Positions 1 to 7,250 of a stretch of DNA of 8,306 nucleotides are shown here, in pieces. The notes beneath the pieces are model-generated. The model was not told the DNA's origin. It made no database searches and saw only the letters and a program-made list of their open reading frames with translations. Each line of letters opens with the position of its first letter. Within the stretch, counting starts at the first letter, position 1. Source of the DNA: Bacteroidales bacterium (GTDB lineage Bacteria > Bacteroidota > Bacteroidia > Bacteroidales > B39-G9); NCBI GenBank assembly GCA_023145555.1, contig JAGLDO010000082.1:1-8306 (forward strand), given 5' to 3'. Made by a program: the position numbers and the translations under genes.

Positions 1-564
1 TTAATTAATGATTATGAAGATTTAGATAAAATGGCGGATGAGGTTTTTAATGTTGCAGGTTATAATTTTAATAAAGACGGCAGTAAATTAAAAATCACTA
101 CAATAAAGGAAAAGTATCCTCAAATTTTTGATTGGTTAGAAATTCAAAATGTAAATGTTTGGGTAATTCTAATATTAATGCTATTAGTAGCCGGTTTCAA
201 TATGGTGTCGAGTTTATTAATAATTATTTTAGAACGAACAAACATGATAGGAGTGTTGAAAAGTCTTGGAGCCGAGAATTGGAGTATTAGAAAAATATTT
301 CTTTACCAAGCTTCCTTTTTAACTGTTAAGGGTTTATTTTGGGGAAATGTAATTGGAATTGTTTTGTGTCTGATTCAAAAATATTTTGGAATTATAAAGT
401 TAGATGAAGCTTCATATTATTTAACACAAGTTCCAATTAATTTTAATTTGTTTTATATTGTTATATTGAATATTGGTAGTCTTATTGCAACATTTTTTAT
501 GTTGTTAATTCCTTCAATGATAATTTCAAAAATTAGCCCGAGTAAAACAATAAAATATAATTAG
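1..564 (+). CDS. FtsX/LolC-E-type ABC transporter permease, C-terminal part (5' truncated by window edge)
   Basis: The frame is open from base 1: ten codons precede the first ATG (31), so this is the last 187 residues of a longer protein, not a complete gene starting at 31. Visible are the end of a periplasmic domain (about 1-45) and three membrane segments (about 52-77, 105-130, 147-176). After the first comes ERTNMIGVLKSLGA (78-91), the cytoplasmic coupling-helix region typical of FtsX-domain permeases. The C-terminus (ISKISPSKTIKYN) is also typical. LolC/LolE proteins are about 400 residues, so roughly half is missing. In that family the permease works with a LolD-type ATPase to release lipoproteins from the inner membrane; a MacB-like or other FtsX role cannot be excluded from this half. 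It converges with the binding-protein gene at 605. No ATPase gene is visible in the window. Confidence 0.85.
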   Translation, partial: LINDYEDLDKMADEVFNVAGYNFNKDGSKLKITTIKEKYPQIFDWLEIQNVNVWVILILMLLVAGFNMVSSLLIIILERTNMIGVLKSLGAENWSIRKIFLYQASFLTVKGLFWGNVIGIVLCLIQKYFGIIKLDEASYYLTQVPINFNLFYIVILNIGSLIATFFMLLIPSMIISKISPSKTIKYN

Positions 565-588
565 AGATAAGAGATTACAATACTTTTG

Positions 589-610
589 AAATAAACATTA
601 TTGTTTATTT
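589..610. terminator. AT-rich hairpin between convergent genes, possible weak bidirectional terminator
   Basis: AAATAAACA (589-597) pairs perfectly with TGTTTATTT (602-610) around a 4-base loop. It lies between the convergent permease and binding-protein genes and overlaps the stop codon of the latter (605-607). Only two of nine pairs are G-C or near a G-C, and no extended T-run follows on either strand, so termination is a guess from position and symmetry. Confidence 0.35.
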
Positions 611-1837
611 AATATCTATAATATGAACATACTCACCGTTTTGAATTTCCCAAATTTCAAACTGAGTATCTGTTACATCGCCATTTTCATCAAAATCGAT
701 ATTTCCTGAAGCACCTTGGTAATTAATATCTCCACCATTATCTAAAATAAGAAAAGCCTTTTCCCACTCACCTGCAAAAATTGTATCACCAGGTGGATTT
801 GATATTTCACTTAAGAAATTTTTAATAGCATTTGGAGTAGTTTCACCGGCTTTTTTTATTGCCAACCCTAATAAAGCCATAGCGTCATAAGTATATGCGC
901 CCCACAATGCATCAAAAGTTTGCTCACCATATTTATTTATGAAATTTGTTTTAAAAAAATTACTACTCTTTCCTGCAGATATTTCTTGTGATACACCTTT
1001 TAATCCATTAGCAGAGTTACCTGCCTCAATAAGAAAATCATTATTTTTTAAGGCTTCAGAGCAATACCAATTATCTACCGTATTACCTTCTGTTGTTAGA
1101 GTATTAATAATTGATGCACCACTTTTATAATAAGCAATCAGAAAAATCACCTCAGGATTTAGAGATAGAACAGAATCTATTAAATTTTTATAAGAATATC
1201 CAACTCCGGCATTTTCGGGGAAAGCAACTTCAGTTAAAATTTCCGTACTACGACATTCAAATTCATTTTTAAAAGAATTTTTCAATCCTTTACCATAACT
1301 ATTATCAACATAAATAATTCCGGCGGTTGTGTATTTGGGTTTCAAATATTTTGCCAAGGCTTTTCCCTGGAAAGCATCAGACGGGGGAATTCTCCAACAA
1401 TAATTATTATCATCAAGGTTAGTATATTCAGGAGAAGTAGCACCTGGAGCAATTTGCACAACGTTATTACTAATAGCAATAGGTGCTATGGCAAGGGCTT
1501 CAGAGCTAGCGTCACCACCAATTATAGCAATAACATTATTTTCAGAAATTACTTTTGTTGCAGCAGCTGCTGCTTTTGCAGAATCTGTTCCTGTATCCTT
1601 AAAAATTAATTTAATCTCTTTATCGAATAAGCCACCGGCATCATTAATCTCAGAAACTGCCAGACGAGCAGCATTTCCCATGTATTGGTCATCACCACCG
1701 AGGTCTCCTGTTTGAGGAAGCAACAACCCTATTTTAATATATTCTTTATCGGGAGCTGTGTTTTTGTTACAACTTGTGCCCACAATAAATAATGAAAAAA
1801 ATAATATCACCACTGAAAAACAAATTTTTCTTTTCAT
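605..1837 (-). CDS. LivJ-like ABC-type solute-binding lipoprotein (periplasmic binding protein type 1, Peripla_BP_6)
   Basis: 410 residues. A lipoprotein signal peptide (basic MKRK, hydrophobic 6-20) ends in GTS-Cys23, so the mature protein should be lipid-anchored. The rest follows the branched-chain amino-acid/amide binding family: IKIGLLLPQTGDLG near 34-47, NDAGGLFDKEIKLIFKDTGT near 65-84, IIGGDASSEALAIAP near 105-119, then the CWRIPPSD...QG segment and a C-terminal GNIDFDENGD near the end. Such proteins bind amino acids, amides, urea or small organic acids in a two-lobed cleft; the ligand is not readable here. Start: ATG at 1837 is preceded on the minus strand by TAGGA (1846-1850), an SD-like site with good spacing that is uncommon in this window. 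The gene follows the TonB receptor by 27 bases with no terminator, so they are probably co-transcribed. No LivHMGF permease or ATPase genes are present. Alternatively it may be a ligand sensor or surface-exposed capture protein. Confidence 0.9.
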   Translation of the reverse strand: MKRKICFSVVILFFSLFIVGTSCNKNTAPDKEYIKIGLLLPQTGDLGGDDQYMGNAARLAVSEINDAGGLFDKEIKLIFKDTGTDSAKAAAAATKVISENNVIAIIGGDASSEALAIAPIAISNNVVQIAPGATSPEYTNLDDNNYCWRIPPSDAFQGKALAKYLKPKYTTAGIIYVDNSYGKGLKNSFKNEFECRSTEILTEVAFPENAGVGYSYKNLIDSVLSLNPEVIFLIAYYKSGASIINTLTTEGNTVDNWYCSEALKNNDFLIEAGNSANGLKGVSQEISAGKSSNFFKTNFINKYGEQTFDALWGAYTYDAMALLGLAIKKAGETTPNAIKNFLSEISNPPGDTIFAGEWEKAFLILDNGGDINYQGASGNIDFDENGDVTDTQFEIWEIQNGEYVHIIDIK

Positions 1838-1864
1838 AGTTATTATCCTAATTGATTTTTTATT

Positions 1865-3931
1865 TTAGAACATTTGAACAATTTTCAAACTGAAATTCCT
1901 GCCAAGTGAAGGAATATCAACGCCTCTAAATCCGGGCATAGCATATTCAGTATTAAGCAAATTATTAATTTTTGCAGAAAATATTGTTTCTTTTTTCTTA
2001 ATTAAATTTAAGTTAACAGTAGATATGTTTATGTTCATCATATTATAAGCATTAAGGTTATAAACTTCACCTTTGTAAATGATGTTTATTTCAGATGCTT
2101 TACAGTTTCCTATATATTTATGAGAAATTGCAAATGATAAATGATAATTCGGTATTGAATAATTAATGTAATTTGAAATTATTAATTCTGGTGTTAACGA
2201 AATTCTAATTTCATCATTGGTTAAATTATTCTTGTCTTTTTCAGTATGCTGATAAGAAATATTTGAATATCCCGAAAGATTATTAATTTTCCAGTGTAAT
2301 TCACTTTCAATGCCATAAGAATTAATTCGGGTTGAATTAATGGGAGCGGAGTGTCCTACCACTTGACCAATTTCAACTTTATCATCAATAACACTATAGA
2401 AGGAATTTAGAACAACGGCAATATTTTTTTTATTAATCACAGAAAATAAAATTTCTCCGGTTTTTGCTTTTTCAGGATAAAGATTTGGGTTGCCATAAAC
2501 ACCTCCTGCAATTAAATTACTCGTATATAATTGTTCGGCTGCCGGAGCTTTAAATGATGTGCCATAAAGCAATTTAAAATATCTGTTGTTGGGTAATTGA
2601 AAAACAGAACCAATTCTATAATTTATTACATTACTGTAAATATTATGCTTATCAAATCTAACCCCTGCAATTAAATTTATTTTTGAATTAGGTTTATACC
2701 TTGATTGTAAATAAATACCTAAATTTGAAAAAATAGTATCGCCAAATTCTTGACCAAAAAGAGTTTTTTCATTTGTCAACTTGTTTACAGACCAAAGAGT
2801 TTGTAGGTTTTCATCATCAATGGCATAATTAACTCCATAAGTTAAATTTAATTTTTCATTAATACTTTGTTTTATTTCAATTTCTGCATCAATTCCTTTG
2901 TAACCGAATTCTCGTTTTCGCCAATAGTCGGGCGAACCATAGTCAAGATGATCATTACTATTTGGACCTCCCTTACTAAAAGCTAAAAAAGCTGTACCTG
3001 AGATTTTTTCAGTAATTTTTTTATCAAATTGAGTTTTAAAAAATGAATTATAAATTGAATATCTGTTTTCACCGGTTAAAATACTCCAATCTTGAAATTC
3101 TCCGTAAGTATCGAGGTTTTGATAATTTCCATTTAATGTAAAAGTTCCAATTTTTTTATTTTCAAAAATAAATTTGCCATAAAAGGTTTTTGGTTGAGAT
3201 ATGTCATTATGGCTTTTTTCTCCCTGAAAGATTGAATAATAAGGTGAGCTTTCGGGAATTTGCAAACCTGATGAATTTATTTTTGAACGAGATGCGCCGA
3301 TAACAAAATCAATATTTTTATATTTTTCACCAACGACTATGCTTGTTTCTTCTCCAATGTTATTATTTATTAAATTTCCTTCGACAGATGCGTAACCACC
3401 AGCTATATCCTCACCTTTTTTTGTAATAATATTTACAACTCCGAGAAATGCATTTGCTCCATATAAAGCAGATCCCGGGCCTGTAATAACTTCAATTCGT
3501 TTAATAAGATTAATTGGTATTAAATCACGACCAAGAAAATTTGCCGTTGAGGGACGAAATGAAACCGGCTGTCCGTCAATCATTACCTTAATAATTTTAC
3601 TCCATGCACGCATGCCACCATTAATACCGCGCACGCTAATATTTGGTGATAAATAATCGTTAATTATTGAAAAACCGGGAATTTGAGATAATGCTTCTCC
3701 AACACTGTTATAGCCATGCTCACGAATATTTTTTTGTGTAATAACACGAATAATTGACGGTGCTTCTCTAATTTTTTCAGGTGTTTTTGTAGAAGTTGTA
3801 ATCTTAGTATTACTCAATTGCTCCAAATCCATATCGAATAATTCAATGTATTTAGAGCTGGTATCTTGTTGGGCAAACACAACTTTAATAAATGAAATTA
3901 AAATGAATAATAATAAGTAAAATTTATTCAT
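1865..3931 (-). CDS. TonB-dependent outer-membrane receptor
   Basis: 688 residues. Residues 1-20 are a signal peptide with cleavage after VFA. Then comes the short LFDMDLEQLSNTKITTSTKT segment (31-50) found before the plug in many BtuB/Cir-like receptors; the TSTKT part may serve as TonB box. The plug runs about 56-172 with the hallmarks VGEALSQIPGF, ISVRGING, MIDGQPV and RIEVITGPGSALYGANA...GVVNIIT. A 22-strand-type barrel fills the rest, ending in NLLNTEYAMPGF...GRNFSLKIVQMF with the terminal Phe recognised by the BAM machinery. There is no carboxypeptidase-like N-terminal domain and the length is far below SusC (about 1000), so it belongs with small-ligand (metal chelate, cobalamin, small nutrient) receptors rather than glycan receptors. 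The substrate is unknown. It is first in a probable two-gene operon with the downstream LivJ-like lipoprotein. A -7 box and an inverted repeat lie upstream (4025-4056). Confidence 0.93.
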   Translation of the reverse strand: MNKFYLLLFILISFIKVVFAQQDTSSKYIELFDMDLEQLSNTKITTSTKTPEKIREAPSIIRVITQKNIREHGYNSVGEALSQIPGFSIINDYLSPNISVRGINGGMRAWSKIIKVMIDGQPVSFRPSTANFLGRDLIPINLIKRIEVITGPGSALYGANAFLGVVNIITKKGEDIAGGYASVEGNLINNNIGEETSIVVGEKYKNIDFVIGASRSKINSSGLQIPESSPYYSIFQGEKSHNDISQPKTFYGKFIFENKKIGTFTLNGNYQNLDTYGEFQDWSILTGENRYSIYNSFFKTQFDKKITEKISGTAFLAFSKGGPNSNDHLDYGSPDYWRKREFGYKGIDAEIEIKQSINEKLNLTYGVNYAIDDENLQTLWSVNKLTNEKTLFGQEFGDTIFSNLGIYLQSRYKPNSKINLIAGVRFDKHNIYSNVINYRIGSVFQLPNNRYFKLLYGTSFKAPAAEQLYTSNLIAGGVYGNPNLYPEKAKTGEILFSVINKKNIAVVLNSFYSVIDDKVEIGQVVGHSAPINSTRINSYGIESELHWKINNLSGYSNISYQHTEKDKNNLTNDEIRISLTPELIISNYINYSIPNYHLSFAISHKYIGNCKASEINIIYKGEVYNLNAYNMMNINISTVNLNLIKKKETIFSAKINNLLNTEYAMPGFRGVDIPSLGRNFSLKIVQMF

Positions 3932-4024
3932 ATAACTGGATAAAATATTAACGTCAATATTTAGAAGAAAAAATAATAATCTTCCATAATTAAGTTAATA
4001 GTCTGCAAACGATTAGTTTTGAAT

Positions 4025-4032
4025 CAAATTTA
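4025..4032 (-). promoter_or_regulatory. Candidate promoter -7 box for the TonB receptor operon
   Basis: On the minus strand this reads TAAATTTG, an exact match to the Bacteroidota -7 consensus TAnnTTTG. It would start transcription near 4018 and leave a leader of roughly 85 bases. No TTTG is seen at the expected -33 distance; that position is instead occupied by the inverted repeat at 4042-4056. The same 8-mer occurs in the better-supported promoter at 5809. Confidence 0.4.
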
Positions 4033-4041
4033 TTACCGACA

Positions 4042-4056
4042 TATAGAAATTCTATA
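4042..4056. promoter_or_regulatory. Perfect 7-1-7 inverted repeat, candidate operator
   Basis: TATAGAA (4042-4048), one central A, then TTCTATA (4050-4056): a perfect 15-base inverted repeat. It lies 9-23 bases upstream of the candidate -7 box of the receptor operon, over the place of the -33 element, where a dimeric regulator would control initiation. The 7-1-7 geometry is like Fur-family boxes, but the bases do not match a Fur or PerR box. No regulator is assigned. Confidence 0.35.
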
Positions 4057-4061
4057 ATAGT

Positions 4062-4099
4062 AAAAGAACCTTAATAATTTATTAAGGTTCTTTTTTTTT
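4062..4099. terminator. Strong hairpin terminator downstream of the aldolase gene
   Basis: AAAAGAACCTTAAT (4062-4075) is perfectly complementary to ATTAAGGTTCTTTT (4081-4094), with a 15th A-T pair closing a tiny loop. Read on the minus strand it begins within 6 bases of the aldolase stop codon and its stem ends in TTTT followed by an AT-rich tract, so it should terminate the aldolase transcript and insulate the receptor operon. On the plus strand it is followed by a run of nine T, so it could also stop plus-strand (antisense) transcription. Confidence 0.85.
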
Positions 4100-4104
4100 A
4101 TCTT

Positions 4105-5184
4105 TTAATTTCTATCAATATTATTTAGGTCTTCAAAAGCAATTTTAAGCCTGTCAATCATAGAAACTTCTCCGGCACGTAACCATTTACGTGGGTCGTA
4201 ATATTTTTTATTAGGATTATCGGCACCTTCAGGATTTCCTATTTGTCCTTGTAAATAATCTTCATTTTTTTTGTAATAATCCATAACTCCTTTCCAAGTA
4301 GCCCATTGAGTATCGGTATCAATATTCATTTTAATAACTCCATAGCTAATTGCTTCTCTAATATCTTTCATATCAGAACCGGAACCTCCGTGAAAAACAA
4401 AATCAACAGGATTTTTACCGGTATTATGTTTTTTCTCGACATATTTTTGTGAATTATCTAATATTTTTGGAGTTAATTTTACATTACCGGGTTTGTAAAC
4501 GCCGTGAACATTACCAAATGATGCTGCAATAGTAAATCGGTTACTAATTTTGCCTAATTCTTCGTATGCGAAACAAACATCTTCAGGTTGTGTGTAAAGT
4601 TTAGCGTTATCAATATCAGTATTATCAACACCATCTTCTTCTCCACCTGTACAACCTAATTCAATTTCAAGTGTCATATCTATTTTGCTCATTCTTGCGA
4701 GATATTTTTTGCTAATCTCGATATTTTCTTCAAGAGATTCAACTGATAAATCGAGCATGTGAGAACTGAATAATGGCTTTCCATATTTTTTGTAATGTTC
4801 TTCGCCGGCATCTAATAAACCGTCAATCCATGGTAACAAAGATTTTTTGCAATGGTCGGTATGAAGTATTACCGGCACTCCATAATGCTCTGCTAACAAA
4901 TGTATATGCTTTGCACCTGCTATTGAACCAAGTATTGATGCTTCTTGGTTGTCGTTTGCTAAATTTTTACCTGCATTAAAACTTGCACCACCATTTGAGA
5001 ACTGAATAATTATTGGTGAATTAACTTCTCTTGCTACTTCTAATGCAGCATTAATAGAATCTGAACCTATAACATTTACTGCCGGTAATGCAAAATTGTT
5101 TCTTTTAGCTATTTCGAAAATTTTTTGAACATCATCGCCAGTTACAACTCCAGGCTTTACATTTTTTAATATTTTATCTGACAT
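4105..5184 (-). CDS. fbaA: Class II (zinc-dependent) fructose-bisphosphate aldolase
   Basis: 359 residues, the same length as E. coli FbaA. It catalyses reversible cleavage of fructose 1,6-bisphosphate to dihydroxyacetone phosphate and glyceraldehyde 3-phosphate in cytosolic glycolysis and gluconeogenesis. The active-site signatures are all present, offset by one from E. coli numbering: HTDHCKK with catalytic Asp110 and zinc ligand His111; LEIELGCTGGEEDGVDN (172-188) with Glu175 and Glu182/Glu183; NVHGVY with zinc ligand His227; FHGGSGS with zinc ligand His265; KMNIDTDTQWA with Asn287 and Asp289 for substrate phosphate/hydroxyl binding. It is a type IIA enzyme, complete and apparently functional. 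The ATG at 5184 has no SD site, only an A/T-rich leader. A near-match -7 box (minus-strand AAATTTTG, 5229-5236) lies 44 bases upstream. The small secreted-protein gene ends 71 bases upstream with no clear terminator, so read-through from it is possible. A terminator follows immediately. Confidence 0.97.
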   Translation of the reverse strand: MSDKILKNVKPGVVTGDDVQKIFEIAKRNNFALPAVNVIGSDSINAALEVAREVNSPIIIQFSNGGASFNAGKNLANDNQEASILGSIAGAKHIHLLAEHYGVPVILHTDHCKKSLLPWIDGLLDAGEEHYKKYGKPLFSSHMLDLSVESLEENIEISKKYLARMSKIDMTLEIELGCTGGEEDGVDNTDIDNAKLYTQPEDVCFAYEELGKISNRFTIAASFGNVHGVYKPGNVKLTPKILDNSQKYVEKKHNTGKNPVDFVFHGGSGSDMKDIREAISYGVIKMNIDTDTQWATWKGVMDYYKKNEDYLQGQIGNPEGADNPNKKYYDPRKWLRAGEVSMIDRLKIAFEDLNNIDRN

Positions 5185-5255
5185 AATTTTTATTTTTTTT
5201 TATTAATATTTAACAATTATTAAAAATACAAAATTTAATTATCTTTTAAAATTTT

Positions 5256-5768
5256 TTATTCAACGCATTTTAAAATATCTTGAATTTTGTTTTGCTTGTT
5301 TTCTTTTATTGCTTTGTTAATAAATCCAACATCAATAAAATATTTTACATTTGTGACAGGATTTTCTACCAATGTTTTGTATTGTTCATTGGTTAAGCGA
5401 TAAATAATCATTGAAGATACAGACATAAAATTTGAATTTTCTTCTTTTGTAGTATCTTTTTTTACAGTTCGAGGTTTTAAAGTCACTGTTCTATAATTAG
5501 GAAGAGTGAAAATTAATTCAGAATTATCTTTAATCTTATAGTTATTATATCTAAAATATTTCAATTTTAGATATTTTCTGTTTCCAATTGTTTGTGCTTT
5601 AAAATAAAAAGGTTGTCCATTGACTCTACATATTGAAACCGGTATAGTCCTTATTATTCTTAAATCGGTAAGGGCATCAATCTCATTTTTTTCGTATTTG
5701 CATTTTTTTTGAGAAAAGGCAAAGGTTGAAATAAAGAAGAGAATAATAATAAAGGTGTTTTTTATCAT
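5256..5768 (-). CDS. Small secreted/periplasmic protein of unknown function
   Basis: 170 residues. Residues 1-19 are a typical signal peptide (MIKN, hydrophobic 5-18) with likely cleavage at AFS/Q20; there is no lipobox. The mature part begins with CKYEKNEIDALTD, a lysine- and tyrosine-rich, probably beta-rich chain that reads like small exported Bacteroidota proteins of unnamed family. Two cysteines (one near the mature N-terminus, one three residues from the C-terminus) are visible plus one in the middle. I do not recognise a domain or catalytic motif. A good Bacteroidota promoter sits directly upstream (5809-5841). The neighbours (aldolase downstream, PAS-cyclase upstream) give no functional clue. 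The signal peptide, promoter and coding-like composition make a real gene likely. Confidence 0.8.
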   Translation of the reverse strand: MIKNTFIIILFFISTFAFSQKKCKYEKNEIDALTDLRIIRTIPVSICRVNGQPFYFKAQTIGNRKYLKLKYFRYNNYKIKDNSELIFTLPNYRTVTLKPRTVKKDTTKEENSNFMSVSSMIIYRLTNEQYKTLVENPVTNVKYFIDVGFINKAIKENKQNKIQDILKCVE

Positions 5769-5808
5769 AATAGTAATTATGTTTATTTATGATTGAAATA
5801 ATTATTTG

Positions 5809-5841
5809 CAAATTTATGAAAGTTAATTGTAAGAAAACAAA
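5809..5841 (-). promoter_or_regulatory. Bacteroidota-type promoter for the small secreted-protein gene
   Basis: On the minus strand: TTTG (5838-5841), 21 bases, TAAATTTG (5809-5816). Both boxes match the Bacteroidota consensus, and the predicted start near 5802 leaves a leader of about 34 bases. The -7 box overlaps a 10-base palindrome ATTTGCAAAT (5804-5813), which may be incidental. The -33 box falls just beyond the end of the cyclase-like gene. Confidence 0.65.
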
Positions 5842-5863
5842 AAAATATGCAGCTATAATGATT

Positions 5864-7090
5864 TTATATCTTAGATAAAGTTTTATTAAAAATTAAATTA
5901 GGGACAGTTCCCATATTATCGAAAGAAAATTCCGGCTTAATTCTTTTAACCAGATACATGTCAATGAGATTTCCGTTTTCGGAGGGAAAATTGTTATTAT
6001 ATTCACAATCGAAATATTCTTTTATATACTCATGTGTAGAAGCTGAAATATTTATTTCATTAAAATTGGTTTTTATTTCAAGTTGTCTGGCAATATTAAC
6101 AGCATCGCCCCAGATATCGTAAGATAATTTATTTTTCCCTACTATTCCGGCAATAATTTCTCCGGTATTAATCCCAATACTTACTTCAAAGATGTTTTCA
6201 TCATTTTTTTTATATAATTCATTAAAATTTTCAACAATTTTTTTCATTTTTAAGCTAACAAGAAGAACATCAATCGGGTTACTTTTGTTTCTTAGAGGAA
6301 CACCGCCTGCACATATATATAGTCCTGCATTTGTTTTTATTTTTTCAACAAAATGTTCTTCAATAATTTCATCAAAACTTGAAAAAGCTTGATGTAAATA
6401 ATTTATCATATCTTCTGTTGAGAAATTATTTCTGTAAGGTGAGAAATTTTTAAAGTTTGCAAATAATACACTTGCTCTTTTATAATGGCGTGGTTTTGAG
6501 TACCCTTTGTTTTTTAATTGTATCGCAACTTCATAAGGCAGAACTCTGTTAAGGACGGATTCCGTTTTTTGTTTTGATTCTTCAATAGCCTGCTTTTGTA
6601 CAAAAATTTCTTGTTTTTGTTCTTCAATATAATCTTTAACATTTTCAATATGTTCAGATAATGCTAAAGAGTTCTCTTTTTCTTGCTTAAGTTCTTCTTC
6701 AATCTCTTTTAACCTTGTTATGTCTGTTTCAACAGCAATAAAGTTTTTTATTTTATTATAATCGTTAAAAGTTGGAGTTAATGTAGTTTGAACCCACTTT
6801 ATTTTGCCTGATTTTGTTTCACTTTCAGTAATATAAGTCAGTGAGTGGTTTTCTTTAAAAAAATTTGTATCTGTTTTGTGGATGTTTTTTATAGCTTCAG
6901 AAGCTACTTTACTATATTTGGTTTTGTATTCTTCAAGAGTGTAACCATATAAACGAGAAAAAGCATCGTTTGCCCATATTACTTTTCCCTCAGAATTCAT
7001 TAAGACAATTGAATTATCAACAATATTTGCCCAATTGTAAATATTATTATTCTTACTTAAAATTTTTTTACTTTCTCTATTTCTACTCAT
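5864..7090 (-). CDS. PAS / coiled-coil / class III adenylate-cyclase-homology protein with degenerate active site
   Basis: 408 residues, no signal peptide or membrane segment, so cytosolic. A PAS domain spans about 18-125 (NSIVLMNSEGKVIWANDAF, RLYGYTLEEY, then the PAC-like NFIAVETDITRLKE), followed by a Glu/Lys/Gln-rich coiled coil (about 126-178). Next come the cyclase linker (VLNRVLPYEVAIQLKNKG) and the class III cyclase-homology domain (about 205-385). The fold signatures are clear: VLFANF, VEKIKT...YICAGGVP, VSIGINTGEIIAGIVG, YDIWGDAVNIA. Key residues are not intact. The first metal Asp (FAD) is Asn212. The second metal Asp (IGD) aligns with Gly256 in TNAGLY. The transition-state Arg aligns with Gln336 (ARQLE for ASRME). 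Adenine-selecting Lys252 and Asp325, and Asn332, remain. By family knowledge a homodimer should not catalyse two-metal cyclisation; it may be a nucleotide-binding sensor or partner of another cyclase. The start ATG (7090) has no SD; a -7 box lies 30 bases upstream. A divergent leader separates it from the FKBP gene. Confidence 0.88.
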   Translation of the reverse strand: MSRNRESKKILSKNNNIYNWANIVDNSIVLMNSEGKVIWANDAFSRLYGYTLEEYKTKYSKVASEAIKNIHKTDTNFFKENHSLTYITESETKSGKIKWVQTTLTPTFNDYNKIKNFIAVETDITRLKEIEEELKQEKENSLALSEHIENVKDYIEEQKQEIFVQKQAIEESKQKTESVLNRVLPYEVAIQLKNKGYSKPRHYKRASVLFANFKNFSPYRNNFSTEDMINYLHQAFSSFDEIIEEHFVEKIKTNAGLYICAGGVPLRNKSNPIDVLLVSLKMKKIVENFNELYKKNDENIFEVSIGINTGEIIAGIVGKNKLSYDIWGDAVNIARQLEIKTNFNEINISASTHEYIKEYFDCEYNNNFPSENGNLIDMYLVKRIKPEFSFDNMGTVPNLIFNKTLSKI

Positions 7091-7119
7091 TTATTGACTA
7101 TCTGTTATTGATTTTTTTT

Positions 7120-7127
7120 CAAATATA
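7120..7127 (-). promoter_or_regulatory. Candidate -7 box for the PAS-cyclase-like gene
   Basis: The minus strand reads TATATTTG, an exact TAnnTTTG match, placing a start near 7113 and a short leader of about 22 bases. The -33 part is weak: TTTG at 7144-7147 is too close (16 bases) and TTG at 7151-7153 slightly too far (23 bases). Confidence 0.45.
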
Positions 7128-7190
7128 AACTTCTTAAAGTTAACAAATTGCAAGTACTAGTCAAAATTATTTTATTAATTTTTTATTTTT

Positions 7191-7222
7191 TTTGAAATAA
7201 ATAAAATTATATTCTACCTTCG
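7191..7222 (+). promoter_or_regulatory. Bacteroidota-type promoter for the FKBP lipoprotein gene
   Basis: TTTG (7191-7194), exactly 20 bases, then TACCTTCG (7215-7222), which differs from TAnnTTTG at one base. Box composition and spacing fit the Bacteroidota primary sigma consensus. The start should fall near 7228, giving an unusually long leader of about 140 bases before the ATG at 7371. Confidence 0.7.
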
Positions 7223-7250
7223 CAAAATTAATAATAAAAATTTATCATAA

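Noticed and set aside
939..1130. Open frame on the plus strand inside the binding-protein gene (likewise 1488-1715, 4773-4979 and 6192-6392 inside other genes)
   Set aside because: Antisense to well-supported genes, with no recognisable protein features, promoter or ribosome site of their own.
4042..4056. Calling the inverted repeat a Fur or PerR box
   Set aside because: The geometry is 7-1-7, but the half-site TATAGAA does not match the TGATAAT or TTATAAT half-sites.
5229..5236. Minus-strand AAATTTTG as a promoter -7 box for the aldolase gene
   Set aside because: One mismatch to TAnnTTTG in very A/T-rich sequence and no TTTG at the right distance; too weak to list as its own feature.
5843..5863. 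Weak hairpin plus T-run after the cyclase-like gene as its terminator
   Set aside because: On the minus strand only a 3-bp TAT/ATA stem around GCTGC precedes the T-run; no stable stem can be drawn.
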